A stretch of DNA of 14,191 nt from Candidatus Zixiibacteriota bacterium. GTDB lineage: Bacteria; Zixibacteria; MSB-5A5; GN15; JACZUZ01. The stretch spans positions 1 through 14,191 of the forward strand of contig JACZUZ010000008.1 of NCBI GenBank assembly GCA_022572905.1. Direction: 5' to 3'. The translations under genes and the position numbers were made by a program. Under the pieces are notes generated by a model. That model did not search any database. It was not told the DNA's origin and was given only the letters and a program-made list of their open reading frames with translations. Below, piece by piece: positions 1 to 6,568 of this stretch. Positions within the stretch are counted from its first letter, which is position 1. Each line of letters starts with the position of its first letter.

Positions 1-549
1 GGTTGGAATGATCACTGGGCTTCAGCGGGAAATATAATTGATTCAAAACGTGAAACCGCCCAGCCGCTGATACTCTATCTGCAAAACGCTCTCGGACGAT
101 TAAAAATATATCAATATCTTCGCAAGAGCCTATTGAGCGCAATCGAACCACCGTTGGCGGAGATGGTGATCGCAGACGGCTACCAAAATCGGGTCCCTCT
201 TGGCGAATTCGGGAATAATCTCTTGGCGATCTGTCGAAGCGCGGTCATGGTCGGAGCTATTCCAGTATTATTGACTTCCCCAATTCCCTCTCGCGCGATT
301 TACTATCCTCCAAATCGAAATTCCAGAATGCATGAAGTCCACGCGCAATACAATTTGGAAATTCGTCGAATTGCGTTCGAGAATAATATTGAACTTGTCG
401 ACTTGGCGAACGAGTTCGACAAATTCGACGACCTATTTGACAACGCTGAGAAAGACCCGATACACTTCAATTCAAAAGGTCACACAGTGGCGGCCCAGAC
501 GATTCTCAAAACGCTCAAAGAAATAAATATAATTGAATCTGGTAGCTAA
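1..549 (+). CDS. SGNH/GDSL-family hydrolase, 3' part (5' end outside window)
   Basis: The frame is open from base 1 with no stop, so this is the last 182 residues of a longer gene; the TTG at 133 is only an internal codon. SGNH hydrolases are small esterases, lipases or acetyl-ester hydrolases with a Ser-Asp-His centre and an oxyanion hole. The first four visible residues, GWND, match the block III GxND oxyanion motif, followed by HW. Near the C-terminus DPIHFNSKGH (Asp152, His155 in window numbering) matches the block V DxxH catalytic pair. The block I GDS serine and block II must lie upstream of the window. About 105 residues separate GWND from the LTSPIP strand-end region and block V, a normal spacing. 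The substrate cannot be told. The gene is convergent with the PLP-enzyme gene, with only 21 bases between stop codons, and does not obviously belong with any neighbour in view. Confidence 0.85.
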   Translation, partial: GWNDHWASAGNIIDSKRETAQPLILYLQNALGRLKIYQYLRKSLLSAIEPPLAEMVIADGYQNRVPLGEFGNNLLAICRSAVMVGAIPVLLTSPIPSRAIYYPPNRNSRMHEVHAQYNLEIRRIAFENNIELVDLANEFDKFDDLFDNAEKDPIHFNSKGHTVAAQTILKTLKEINIIESGS

Positions 550-570
550 GACAAAGTTCTTCTCACAGCT

Positions 571-1728
571 TTACGCTTCCGGAGCGTAGCGATCAAGCGC
601 ATTGATCAGCCTGTCAATGTCGCTCTCATTATTGAATAGATGGGCTGAGATTCTAATTGAATCCTCGCGTAGCGCACAGATAATTTTCCCCTCTGACAAA
701 AACATGCTCAGTTTTTCGCTGTCAGAACAAGTGAAACAGAAAATTGATGAACGCTCATCTTCGTCCAATGAGCTGACGATTTGATAACGCTTGTCATTAC
801 TTATAAAGCCGATCAATTTGTCGAGGAGTATATGCGTATGACGCTGGATATTTTCCACACCCAAATCACAAATCAACTCGAGCGAGTTCGACAGCGCGAC
901 CAAGTGCGCCGCAGGCGCTGTTCCGGTTGAGAAACGCCGCGCATCTGGTAAGAGCTTACGCCGAAAATCGAACAGGTTAAAATAATCCGGCCAGTCAACC
1001 GAAAGCCAACCCCGCGCAACGGGTTTCATATCTTCTCGTGCGCGCTCAGAAATCACAACGATTCCAATACCCAGCGGACCGAGAAGCCACTTTTGCGCTC
1101 CACAAGCGAGTATGTCAATTTTCAAATCTCGAAAGCTGATTGTCTCTGCGCCGCATCCCTGAATGCCATCAACGACAAAATATGCTCCGCACGACTCAGC
1201 CAATTTCGATATTTTAGAAAGCGGAAGCTTGAACCCATCATGAAACTGCACAAAAGAAACCGCAATCACTTTCGTATTTTGGGTTACAACTTCCCTTATA
1301 GACTCAAACGAAAACTTATTGTCGCAACTCTTTGCGAAACGCACTTTCACTCCCCGCTCTTCAAGAGCCAACCAGGGATAAACATTCGCAGGATAGTTAA
1401 TTTCCGTTAAAACAACTTCGTCGCCCTTCTCCAGCGGCAATCCGAACGCGGCAATATTTAATCCGAAACCGGTATTGTAAGCGTAAGTAATATTTTCCAG
1501 ATCGGAACCTGTTACTCTCGCTCCTAAATTTCGGACTTGCTCGAACGCTTCCCACATTAGAGTGTCTGTTTTCCACGGGGTTTCCGAAGCCATTTGGTAG
1601 TACGAATTCAGCGCCTTGAGCGTTCGTTTTGGCAATGGTCCCACAGCGGCAGAATTCAGATAAACACTGTCAGGCGAAAGCTGAAATTCATCGCGTGCTT
1701 TTTCAAACATTTGTGATTTTGAAGTCAT
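571..1728 (-). CDS. Class V aminotransferase-fold PLP-dependent enzyme
   Basis: A 385-residue fold-type I PLP enzyme of the class V group (cysteine desulfurase, kynureninase, isopenicillin-N epimerase relatives). Visible hallmarks are an N-terminal YLNSAAVGPLP segment, the cofactor ring-binding VDGIQGCGA (Asp187, Gln190), the Schiff-base lysine in CGAQKWLLGPLGIG (Lys213), the FSTGTAP segment, and the C-terminal RISAHLFN, equivalent to the class V RxSxHxYN motif. The stretch before RISAHLFN lacks the loop cysteine expected in a SufS/IscS desulfurase, so sulfur transfer is not supported; a lyase, epimerase or transaminase role on an unknown amino acid is likelier. I chose ATG at 1728. A 15-codon extension to a TTG at 1773 would overlap the preceding gene by 23 bases. 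Neither start has a clear SD. It is the last gene of a minus-strand cluster, 22 bases after the membrane-protein stop. Confidence 0.85.
   Translation of the reverse strand: MTSKSQMFEKARDEFQLSPDSVYLNSAAVGPLPKRTLKALNSYYQMASETPWKTDTLMWEAFEQVRNLGARVTGSDLENITYAYNTGFGLNIAAFGLPLEKGDEVVLTEINYPANVYPWLALEERGVKVRFAKSCDNKFSFESIREVVTQNTKVIAVSFVQFHDGFKLPLSKISKLAESCGAYFVVDGIQGCGAETISFRDLKIDILACGAQKWLLGPLGIGIVVISERAREDMKPVARGWLSVDWPDYFNLFDFRRKLLPDARRFSTGTAPAAHLVALSNSLELICDLGVENIQRHTHILLDKLIGFISNDKRYQIVSSLDEDERSSIFCFTCSDSEKLSMFLSEGKIICALREDSIRISAHLFNNESDIDRLINALDRYAPEA
572..588. terminator. Possible weak bidirectional hairpin at a convergent gene end
   Basis: TACGCT (572-577) and AGCGTA (583-588) form a perfect 6-bp inverted repeat around a 5-base loop. 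It lies where the plus-strand SGNH gene and the minus-strand PLP gene converge, and overlaps the last codons of the latter. No T-run follows on either strand, so an intrinsic terminator is only weakly supported. Confidence 0.2.
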
Positions 1729-1750
1729 GTTTAATTCGAAAATGTGTGGG

Positions 1751-2179
1751 CTAAAGAGAATATAAAATACCAATTAACGCCAGTGATCCGCCAAGCTTAA
1801 GCAATTGCGATAGAGCTAAAAAGAACAGAGCAGGAATCGGAAATTTGGATTTGAGTGAAATAGTCATAAGCAACGGGGTTGATGCAACCGCCACGCAGCC
1901 TAGCGCTATCGCAATTCCCGCTCGGGCTCCTTCAAACGGTATAAGCAAATACAAAACTCCGTAGACCATGAGAGGCGTAGCCGCATAGAACGCAATGTCT
2001 ACTATCAACTGAGTGATCGAAATCACACGGGGTGGATTTCCCTCCAGATACTTGATCTCGCCGCTCCACAATCCCTTTTGCATTAGTTTTCGCTCAATCG
2101 CGTTCAATGCTATTTGGATAATAGAAAGGTATAACGCGCACGAAACAAGAGCGACTAGTATCAGCTTAGGATATAACAA
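1751..2179 (-). CDS. Small four-helix integral membrane protein, unknown function
   Basis: A 142-residue hydrophobic protein with four likely membrane segments (about residues 4-26, 57-81, 85-107 and 114-140). A polar stretch after helix 1 holds KLMQKGLWSGEIKYLEGNPP. I do not recognise a family. The only start near the N-terminus is TTG at 2179; the next ATG is codon 33 and would remove helix 1. The TTG follows the TAA stop of the upstream SDR gene directly and both genes are in the same frame, so there are zero intergenic bases. An AGAAGG-like sequence lies about 11-12 bases upstream, inside the SDR gene. This suggests either translational coupling or a former fusion split by one stop codon. 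It ends 22 bases before the PLP-enzyme start, so all three genes are probably co-transcribed. Confidence 0.7.
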   Translation of the reverse strand: MLYPKLILVALVSCALYLSIIQIALNAIERKLMQKGLWSGEIKYLEGNPPRVISITQLIVDIAFYAATPLMVYGVLYLLIPFEGARAGIAIALGCVAVASTPLLMTISLKSKFPIPALFFLALSQLLKLGGSLALIGILYSL

Positions 2180-3181
2180 TTAAAGCCATCCCTTCTCGCG
2201 ATACCATGCCACAGTTTCAAGCGCTCCAGTGGGGAATTTGTTTTGCGGTGAGAATCCAAAGTGACTCATTGCTTTCTCAATCGACACCTCCCATGACTGA
2301 AGAATTTCGTGCGCTTTGTCTCGAGTAAGCATAGGAGTTTTGCCGATTAGTGAAAAACTAACTTCAACAAGCGCTCCAATTACACGCAGTAACCATCCCG
2401 GAACAGGAAGCGCCACACCCTTTCGACCGACAGCGCTACCAATATGATCAATAAGTTCCTTGAAACTATATGATGTTTTTTCAGCAATAAAATAACACTC
2501 CCCGCTCCGGGCTTCAGAAAGCAGCAAAGCGAGGATCGCTTGAGAAAGATCGTCAACGTGAATCAATTGAATCCGGCGGGATATGTCTCCCACCTTCGGC
2601 CTTATTCCTTTCGAGACAATTTCAAAGAAAGAAAACATTTCGCGGTCACCGGGTCCGTAAACCGATACGGGGCGCACTATTTGCAATTCGATTTTGTCCT
2701 GATACTTCGCTAGCGCCCGCTCGCCCTGCAATTTTGAACGTCCGTATTCACTGACCGGCGCAGGTGAATCGGATTCGAGTCGTGGCTCTCCAAAAGATGG
2801 CCCGGCCGCGGCCTGGGATGACACGAATATGAACCGTTTTACGGTGTTTGAGTTTAAGGCCGCCTGGATGAGCGACTCACTTCCCACGGCGTTTACTTTT
2901 TTGAACATAGACTGTCGTCTGGCTTTAACAACTCCCGCATTGTGAATGACCGCGTCCGTTCCTTCCACTAATCCGTTCAAGCTTGCCGAATCAGTCAAAT
3001 CGCCATAGCGAAACTCGACATTCATTCCGTCCAGCCCGCTAACATCCGCTCCCCGCCTGACACCTGCGACTACGTCCAGTCCGGCGCTCAAAAGGGCTTT
3101 GCAAATTCGCCGACCCACAAATCCATTGGCGCCGGTAACGAGTGTTTTGGGTTTCCAGTTTTTGGGAGACAATTCGGGCAT
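2180..3181 (-). CDS. Extended SDR: NAD(P)-dependent epimerase/dehydratase
   Basis: A 333-residue extended short-chain dehydrogenase/reductase. The N-terminal Rossmann motif is LVTGANGFVG (Gly17, Gly20, Gly23). It is followed by an acidic strand end in FRYGDLTD, VIHNAG, the catalytic-site Ser in FVSSQAAAGP (about Ser122), and Tyr146 and Lys150 in EYGRSKLQGE. IVRPVSVYGPGD and IQLIHVDDLSQAI are the usual extended-SDR substrate-domain and HVDD motifs. The C-terminal part (LTRDKAHEILQSW, then SIEKAMSHFGFSP) looks more like the 3-beta-HSD/dihydroflavonol-reductase branch than nucleotide-sugar epimerases, so the substrate may be a lipid, sterol-like or other alcohol/ketone; that is inference. The start is ATG at 3181, 45 bases after the MEMO/AMMECR1-like gene, with no evident SD. 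It is followed without a gap by the membrane-protein gene in the same frame. Confidence 0.85.
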   Translation of the reverse strand: MPELSPKNWKPKTLVTGANGFVGRRICKALLSAGLDVVAGVRRGADVSGLDGMNVEFRYGDLTDSASLNGLVEGTDAVIHNAGVVKARRQSMFKKVNAVGSESLIQAALNSNTVKRFIFVSSQAAAGPSFGEPRLESDSPAPVSEYGRSKLQGERALAKYQDKIELQIVRPVSVYGPGDREMFSFFEIVSKGIRPKVGDISRRIQLIHVDDLSQAILALLLSEARSGECYFIAEKTSYSFKELIDHIGSAVGRKGVALPVPGWLLRVIGALVEVSFSLIGKTPMLTRDKAHEILQSWEVSIEKAMSHFGFSPQNKFPTGALETVAWYREKGWL

Positions 3182-3226
3182 GGTCTATAATGTTTTATGA
3201 ATGACAACTCAGAAATTAAAACGCGC

Positions 3227-4708
3227 TTAGAATTCAATTAACTCGCTGATGTATATTTCGGCGTTGCGATCTTTATAGCTATTTTTTGGAAGTTGGGCCT
3301 TGAGGCAAATTCTCTCAAGCGCTTTCGCCGTGCTTTCGTCGGGGCCGGAGGACTCGTTCGGCAGACTGAAAGCCTGATTAAATTCGAGCTTAACCATTAT
3401 TCCGTGTGTCTTGATACTTATTTTCTTCAAATCGTGAATTCTTTTGAGCGATGACAAAAGAGTGACCCGAAAGCTAATTTGATCTTTCAGCTCCTCGGCG
3501 GGCGACGGACTTTCAGAAAGATGCGCTTCCAGCGCCGAACTCGCCGCTTCGGCCGTGGCTTCGAGAAGCGTTGTTCGCGATTTGATAAATCCGGATTGAC
3601 CTACCGGCTTGCCATCTTTGAAAGCCGATACATAAACACCCATGCGTCCATTCAGTTTCTTTGAACTGGATTCCGGAACGGTGTATTTATCGCCCTGCGC
3701 ATTGGCGAAAGCGGATTCCATAGCTATGTTCTTTAAGAATTCTTTATCTTCATCGTTGAGATCGAATCCATCTGAGTCTCTATCCCGCCCTGTAGTCAGT
3801 CGAAGCTCGGGCATTGTCTTGGAGCGTGTAAAGACCATCGAAAGATGCCCAATTACTTCGCGTTCTGAAACTTCGGATTGTATGTATTCAATATCCAGCG
3901 CCTCATCAACACCTAATCTTTGAATACAAATCAGGGAGCCAATCAGTCCGACCATGCCGCAAGCCTCAACCTGCTTAGCTTGGTAGAGATTCATTAGACG
4001 CTCGGGATCAACTTTTCGCAGAGCGTCTCTGGTTAAATTATCCAGCGTCGCTCCCGCTGAACGTGAATGATAATGAGACAGATCGGTTGAAATTACTATA
4101 AGCGCGTTCTCTCGCCGCAAACACGAATACAAAACTTCGCCCAGAGTCCGAGCGGAGCTAATTTCCTGATCGCCGGTAACGATCGGAACGAGCTTGAATT
4201 TCCCCAATCCAATCTGAAGAAACGGAAGCGTGGCTTCAATCGTAAACTCTTTTGAATAGTCTCCTCCGCTGTGACCGTTCTGTGAGGAGTACACAGTTCT
4301 GTTCAGCGAAGTTATTTCCTCAACCAGCGGTTTGTTTATTTCTATTTCACCCAGTGGCGTAGCGTAGGTGTCGCCTGAGAAAACAGAAACGCCTGGGAAA
4401 AAACCCGAATGCGATGGGGCCACAACTACCACGGTTTCGTATTCATACCCGACCGCCTGTACATACGCCGAAGCGGCAACCGCTCCTGATTTTTCATAAG
4501 CGCTGTGGGGCGCCACGATCGCCAGAGGAGAACGACTCAATGGGATCTTCTTTGCGTTTGAATAAAATTCCGAAAGAGTCCTGGCCAGAGCGCTTGGTTC
4601 CGCCGGATAGAGAATCCCCGCAGACTGGGGTTTGCGATGAAGCGGATGACTCATGGGACGTGAATCACCAGAATCGCTAATGGCTCTAGAACTTTTAAAA
4701 TTTTCCAT
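3227..4708 (-). CDS. MEMO + AMMECR1-like fusion protein (AmmeMemoRadiSam B/A type)
   Basis: A 493-residue fusion. Residues about 25-295 form a MEMO domain: RKPQSAGILYPAE at its start, IVAPHSAYEKSG (His68), VVVAPSHSGFFPG (His100), EATLPFLQ (Glu158), STDLSHYHS (Asp209, His212) and ACGMVGL (Cys250). These match the His/His/His/Cys metal pocket of MEMO and class III extradiol dioxygenase relatives. Residues about 320-490 follow the AMMECR1 (AmmeMemoRadiSam A) layout: GVYVSAFKDGKPVGQSGF, then TTLLEATAEAASSALEAH and SPAEELKDQISFRVTLL. The family's LRGCIG signature, however, is replaced by VGQSGF. In many prokaryotes MEMO, AMMECR1 and a radical SAM enzyme are encoded together; no radical SAM gene is in this window. 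The pathway chemistry is unsettled. ATG at 4708 is preferred over TTG at 4717; ATG at 4654 would also keep the whole MEMO domain. First gene of the cluster. Confidence 0.85.
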   Translation of the reverse strand: MENFKSSRAISDSGDSRPMSHPLHRKPQSAGILYPAEPSALARTLSEFYSNAKKIPLSRSPLAIVAPHSAYEKSGAVAASAYVQAVGYEYETVVVVAPSHSGFFPGVSVFSGDTYATPLGEIEINKPLVEEITSLNRTVYSSQNGHSGGDYSKEFTIEATLPFLQIGLGKFKLVPIVTGDQEISSARTLGEVLYSCLRRENALIVISTDLSHYHSRSAGATLDNLTRDALRKVDPERLMNLYQAKQVEACGMVGLIGSLICIQRLGVDEALDIEYIQSEVSEREVIGHLSMVFTRSKTMPELRLTTGRDRDSDGFDLNDEDKEFLKNIAMESAFANAQGDKYTVPESSSKKLNGRMGVYVSAFKDGKPVGQSGFIKSRTTLLEATAEAASSALEAHLSESPSPAEELKDQISFRVTLLSSLKRIHDLKKISIKTHGIMVKLEFNQAFSLPNESSGPDESTAKALERICLKAQLPKNSYKDRNAEIYISELIEF

Positions 4709-4726
4709 AGATTTCAAAACCGTTAT

Positions 4727-4753
4727 GCGTCGACATTGATTCGCAGACGACGC
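4727..4753. repeat. 6-bp inverted repeat in the leader of the MEMO cluster
   Basis: GCGTCG (4727-4732) and CGACGC (4748-4753) are perfect inverted arms around a 15-base spacer. They lie between the predicted promoter and the 4708 start, so they would fall in the 5' untranslated leader as a small hairpin or an operator. Short enough to be chance. Confidence 0.3.
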
Positions 4754-4764
4754 TTGTGAGGACG

Positions 4765-4793
4765 AATCTACTCAGACAATGGGGTGAGGTCAA
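4765..4793 (-). promoter_or_regulatory. Predicted sigma70-like promoter for the MEMO cluster
   Basis: On the minus strand TTGACC (4793-4788, five of six to TTGACA) is followed, after exactly 17 bases, by TAGATT (4770-4765, four of six to TATAAT). It points into the MEMO/AMMECR1-like gene and would give a leader of about 50 bases. It lies in the 176-base gap after the SPFH gene, which fits the cluster being a separate transcription unit. Confidence 0.45.
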
Positions 4794-4884
4794 ACGAGAT
4801 GCGGCAAGGTAGAGGATGAATTCGTTGCAGTAAAATTGAAGCTTTCTTTACTATGACGGGAAACTGCAACTATAAATCCAGCGA

Positions 4885-5850
4885 CTAGGAATCCTGCGTT
4901 TTGCTTCCGCCGTTTTTTGCCTTGGTTTTGGTACTGACACCGGTAAGATTGGCCGCTTCAAGCATGGATGTCAAAGCCCCCATGACACCGGCCGCTTCCA
5001 TGGGGATAAAGAGCTTATTGGCGGGATTATCGGCCAGGCGGGGTAGCATTTCGAGATATTTCAGAGCGATAATAGAGCTATCGGGTCGTCCCTCATGGAT
5101 GGCATTGAAGACGCTACCAATAGCCTTGGACTCTCCTTCGGCCACCGTTATCTGTCGGTACTTTTCAGCGTCCGCCCGCTCACGCACCGCCTGAGCCTCG
5201 CCCTCCGCCAGCAGGACAGCCGCCTTTTTGGCTCCCTCCGCTCTGGTGATTTCGGCCTGGCGCTCGCCCTCCGCCTCAAGGATGGCAGCGCGCTTATCGC
5301 GCTCAGCCTTCATTTGCCTGCTCATCGCTTCTGTTATGTCCACGGGCGGATCAATTCGCTGAAGCTCAACCCGGTTGACCTTTACGCCCCATTTGTCGGT
5401 GGCGCTGTCGAGCGCATCGCGCAACTGACTGTTTATAGTGTCGCGCGAGGAAAGACATTGATCCAAATCGAGCTCGCCGAGAACGTTTCGCAAATTTGTC
5501 TGCGCCAGTTTCGTCGCCGCGCGGATGTAGTTGGATATTTCATAGCGCGACCTTGTTGGCTCTGTGACCTGACAGTATACAATCGCGTCCACTTCCACAT
5601 TGACATTGTCTTTGGTAATCACAAGTTGCGGCGGAACGTCAAGAACCACTTCACGCATATCCACTTTCAAAACAATATCCAGAAAAGGAATAATAACATT
5701 CAAGCCCGGATTGAGAGTGCGCTGATATTTTCCCAAACGCTCAACCAGTCCTCGCTCGAATGGACGAATTATTCGGATACTCATTATTCCCATTATGAAA
5801 GCGAAAACAACAATCGCCCCAACAAATATCATCATTCCAAAATCCTGCAT
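4885..5850 (-). CDS. SPFH/band 7 membrane protein (stomatin/slipin, QmcA-like)
   Basis: A 321-residue SPFH-domain protein. An N-terminal membrane segment (about residues 6-25) is followed by RIIRPFERGLVERLGKY and LNPGLNVIIPFLD, the classic start of slipin/QmcA-type band 7 domains, then by DVPPQLVITKDNVNVEVDAI and the SRYEISNYIRAATKLAQTNL region. The domain ends near LQRIDPPVDI and leads into five near-perfect 11-residue repeats (about residues 193-247, each starting AEG or AD), a hendecad coiled coil typical of the oligomerising tail. Such proteins form large rings or scaffolds in the inner membrane and often pair with NfeD proteins, as here, with nfeD 64 bases upstream. ATG at 5850 is chosen because GGGGAG lies 8 bases upstream; the GTG at 5859 would overlap that SD. 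The C-terminus is Lys/Ser-rich. Confidence 0.9.
   Translation of the reverse strand: MQDFGMMIFVGAIVVFAFIMGIMSIRIIRPFERGLVERLGKYQRTLNPGLNVIIPFLDIVLKVDMREVVLDVPPQLVITKDNVNVEVDAIVYCQVTEPTRSRYEISNYIRAATKLAQTNLRNVLGELDLDQCLSSRDTINSQLRDALDSATDKWGVKVNRVELQRIDPPVDITEAMSRQMKAERDKRAAILEAEGERQAEITRAEGAKKAAVLLAEGEAQAVRERADAEKYRQITVAEGESKAIGSVFNAIHEGRPDSSIIALKYLEMLPRLADNPANKLFIPMEAAGVMGALTSMLEAANLTGVSTKTKAKNGGSKTQDS
5110..5274 (-). repeat. Five tandem 33-bp (11-residue) coding repeats in the SPFH coiled coil
   Basis: Five consecutive 11-residue units begin AEGERQ, AEGAKK, AEGEAQ, ADAEKY and AEGESK. The spacing is exact, with the Ala-Glu-Gly corner kept in four of five units. This is protein-level periodicity of a right-handed (hendecad) coiled coil rather than a recent DNA duplication, since the units differ at most other positions. 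Confidence 0.7.
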
Positions 5851-5914
5851 GATTAACACTCCCCGATATTAAATTCCGCTATTAAAGTAAGGCTAAGAAA
5901 AATATCCAGCGTAT

Positions 5915-6373
5915 TTATTCCGAGACCTCAAATTCCTCAGATTCCTGTTTGGCGCTGACGACCAGCTTGTTACCATCCACACTTTGTATTACTACCTCAC
6001 TCCCGAGAGCGAATTTGCCTTCCGCGCTTGCGCTCCAAATTTCTCCCTGCACCCGCACCTGCCCTTTGGCCTCGATAGGATCAATTTCTTTGACAACAAT
6101 CGCCGATTTTCCTACGAGAGCGTCGACATTTGAAAGCAATCCGCCGCCCGCCGAGATTTTCCGGGCGATACGCCGGGTGACCGGGATAAGAAGAATCGTG
6201 ATAACACCAAATATTCCGATCTGGTAAAGAGTTTGCTCTGGGTAAAATTGGGCGAGCAGCGCCGCTCCCACCGAACCGACCGCAAAACAGACAAAAATCA
6301 GTCCCGGTACGGCAACTTCGATAATTAGAAAAATCAGCCCCGCCGCCATCCATATCCAGAATAGAGTTTCCAT
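5915..6373 (-). CDS. Short NfeD-like membrane protein
   Basis: A 152-residue protein with the architecture of short NfeD proteins (NfeD1b/YbbK type): three or four membrane segments in residues 5-65 (FWIWMAAGLIFLIIEVAVPG, then FVCFAVGSVGAALLA, then YQIGIFGVITILLIPV), and a soluble OB-fold domain from about residue 84 (ALVGKSAIVVKEIDP, then KGQVRVQGEIWSASAEG, then ALGSEVVIQSVDGNKLVV). The acidic tail ends EEFEVSE. The serine-protease domain of long NfeD proteins is absent. These proteins partner with SPFH/stomatin proteins, and the next gene downstream is one, so they are very probably one operon working in membrane microdomains. ATG at 6373 has an AGGGAAG-type SD 5-6 bases upstream. The upstream region is shared with the divergent methyltransferase gene and contains a 9-bp inverted repeat. 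Confidence 0.9.
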   Translation of the reverse strand: METLFWIWMAAGLIFLIIEVAVPGLIFVCFAVGSVGAALLAQFYPEQTLYQIGIFGVITILLIPVTRRIARKISAGGGLLSNVDALVGKSAIVVKEIDPIEAKGQVRVQGEIWSASAEGKFALGSEVVIQSVDGNKLVVSAKQESEEFEVSE

Positions 6374-6416
6374 GTAATCTTCCCTGAGTAGTTAACCTCT
6401 GTGAAACCGACGCACG

Positions 6417-6468
6417 TATGTGGCGCTCGGACCAAAAGCAAGCGCCGCGCATGCAGTTTCGCCACATA
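6417..6468. repeat. 9-bp inverted repeat in the nfeD/methyltransferase divergent region
   Basis: TATGTGGCG (6417-6425) and CGCCACATA (6460-6468) are perfect inverted arms with a 34-base spacer. An alternative short stem, GGCGCT/AGCGCC, uses part of the left arm and spacer. It sits in the roughly 195-base region between the divergent nfeD and methyltransferase starts, so it could be a two-site operator or a leader hairpin. I see no convincing -35/-10 pair on either strand here. Confidence 0.4.
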
Positions 6469-6568
6469 AATCTTGCTCATTTAGGCTTCGCGCTCGAATT
6501 CGACCCCATTCATAATTCATGGTTACTATTTCTGGGAGTTTGAGAGCTATTGGGACATATTGAAATCA

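Noticed and set aside
133..549. SGNH hydrolase starting at TTG 133
   Set aside because: The frame is open to base 1 and the upstream codons encode the GWND block III motif, so the gene enters from outside the window.
571..1773. PLP enzyme as a SufS/IscS cysteine desulfurase, or starting at TTG 1773
   Set aside because: No active-site cysteine loop is visible. The TTG start overlaps the previous gene and adds a sequence (MVFYILFSPHIF) unlike the family N-terminus.
571..3181. Bacterial sphingolipid synthesis genes (SDR as ceramide reductase, PLP enzyme as serine palmitoyltransferase)
   Set aside because: The PLP protein has class V motifs, not those of an alpha-oxoamine synthase, and no acyl carrier or ceramide synthase gene is nearby.
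6081..6467. 128-residue minus-strand frame overlapping nfeD
   Set aside because: It is an out-of-frame shadow of the NfeD-like gene, which has clear family motifs.
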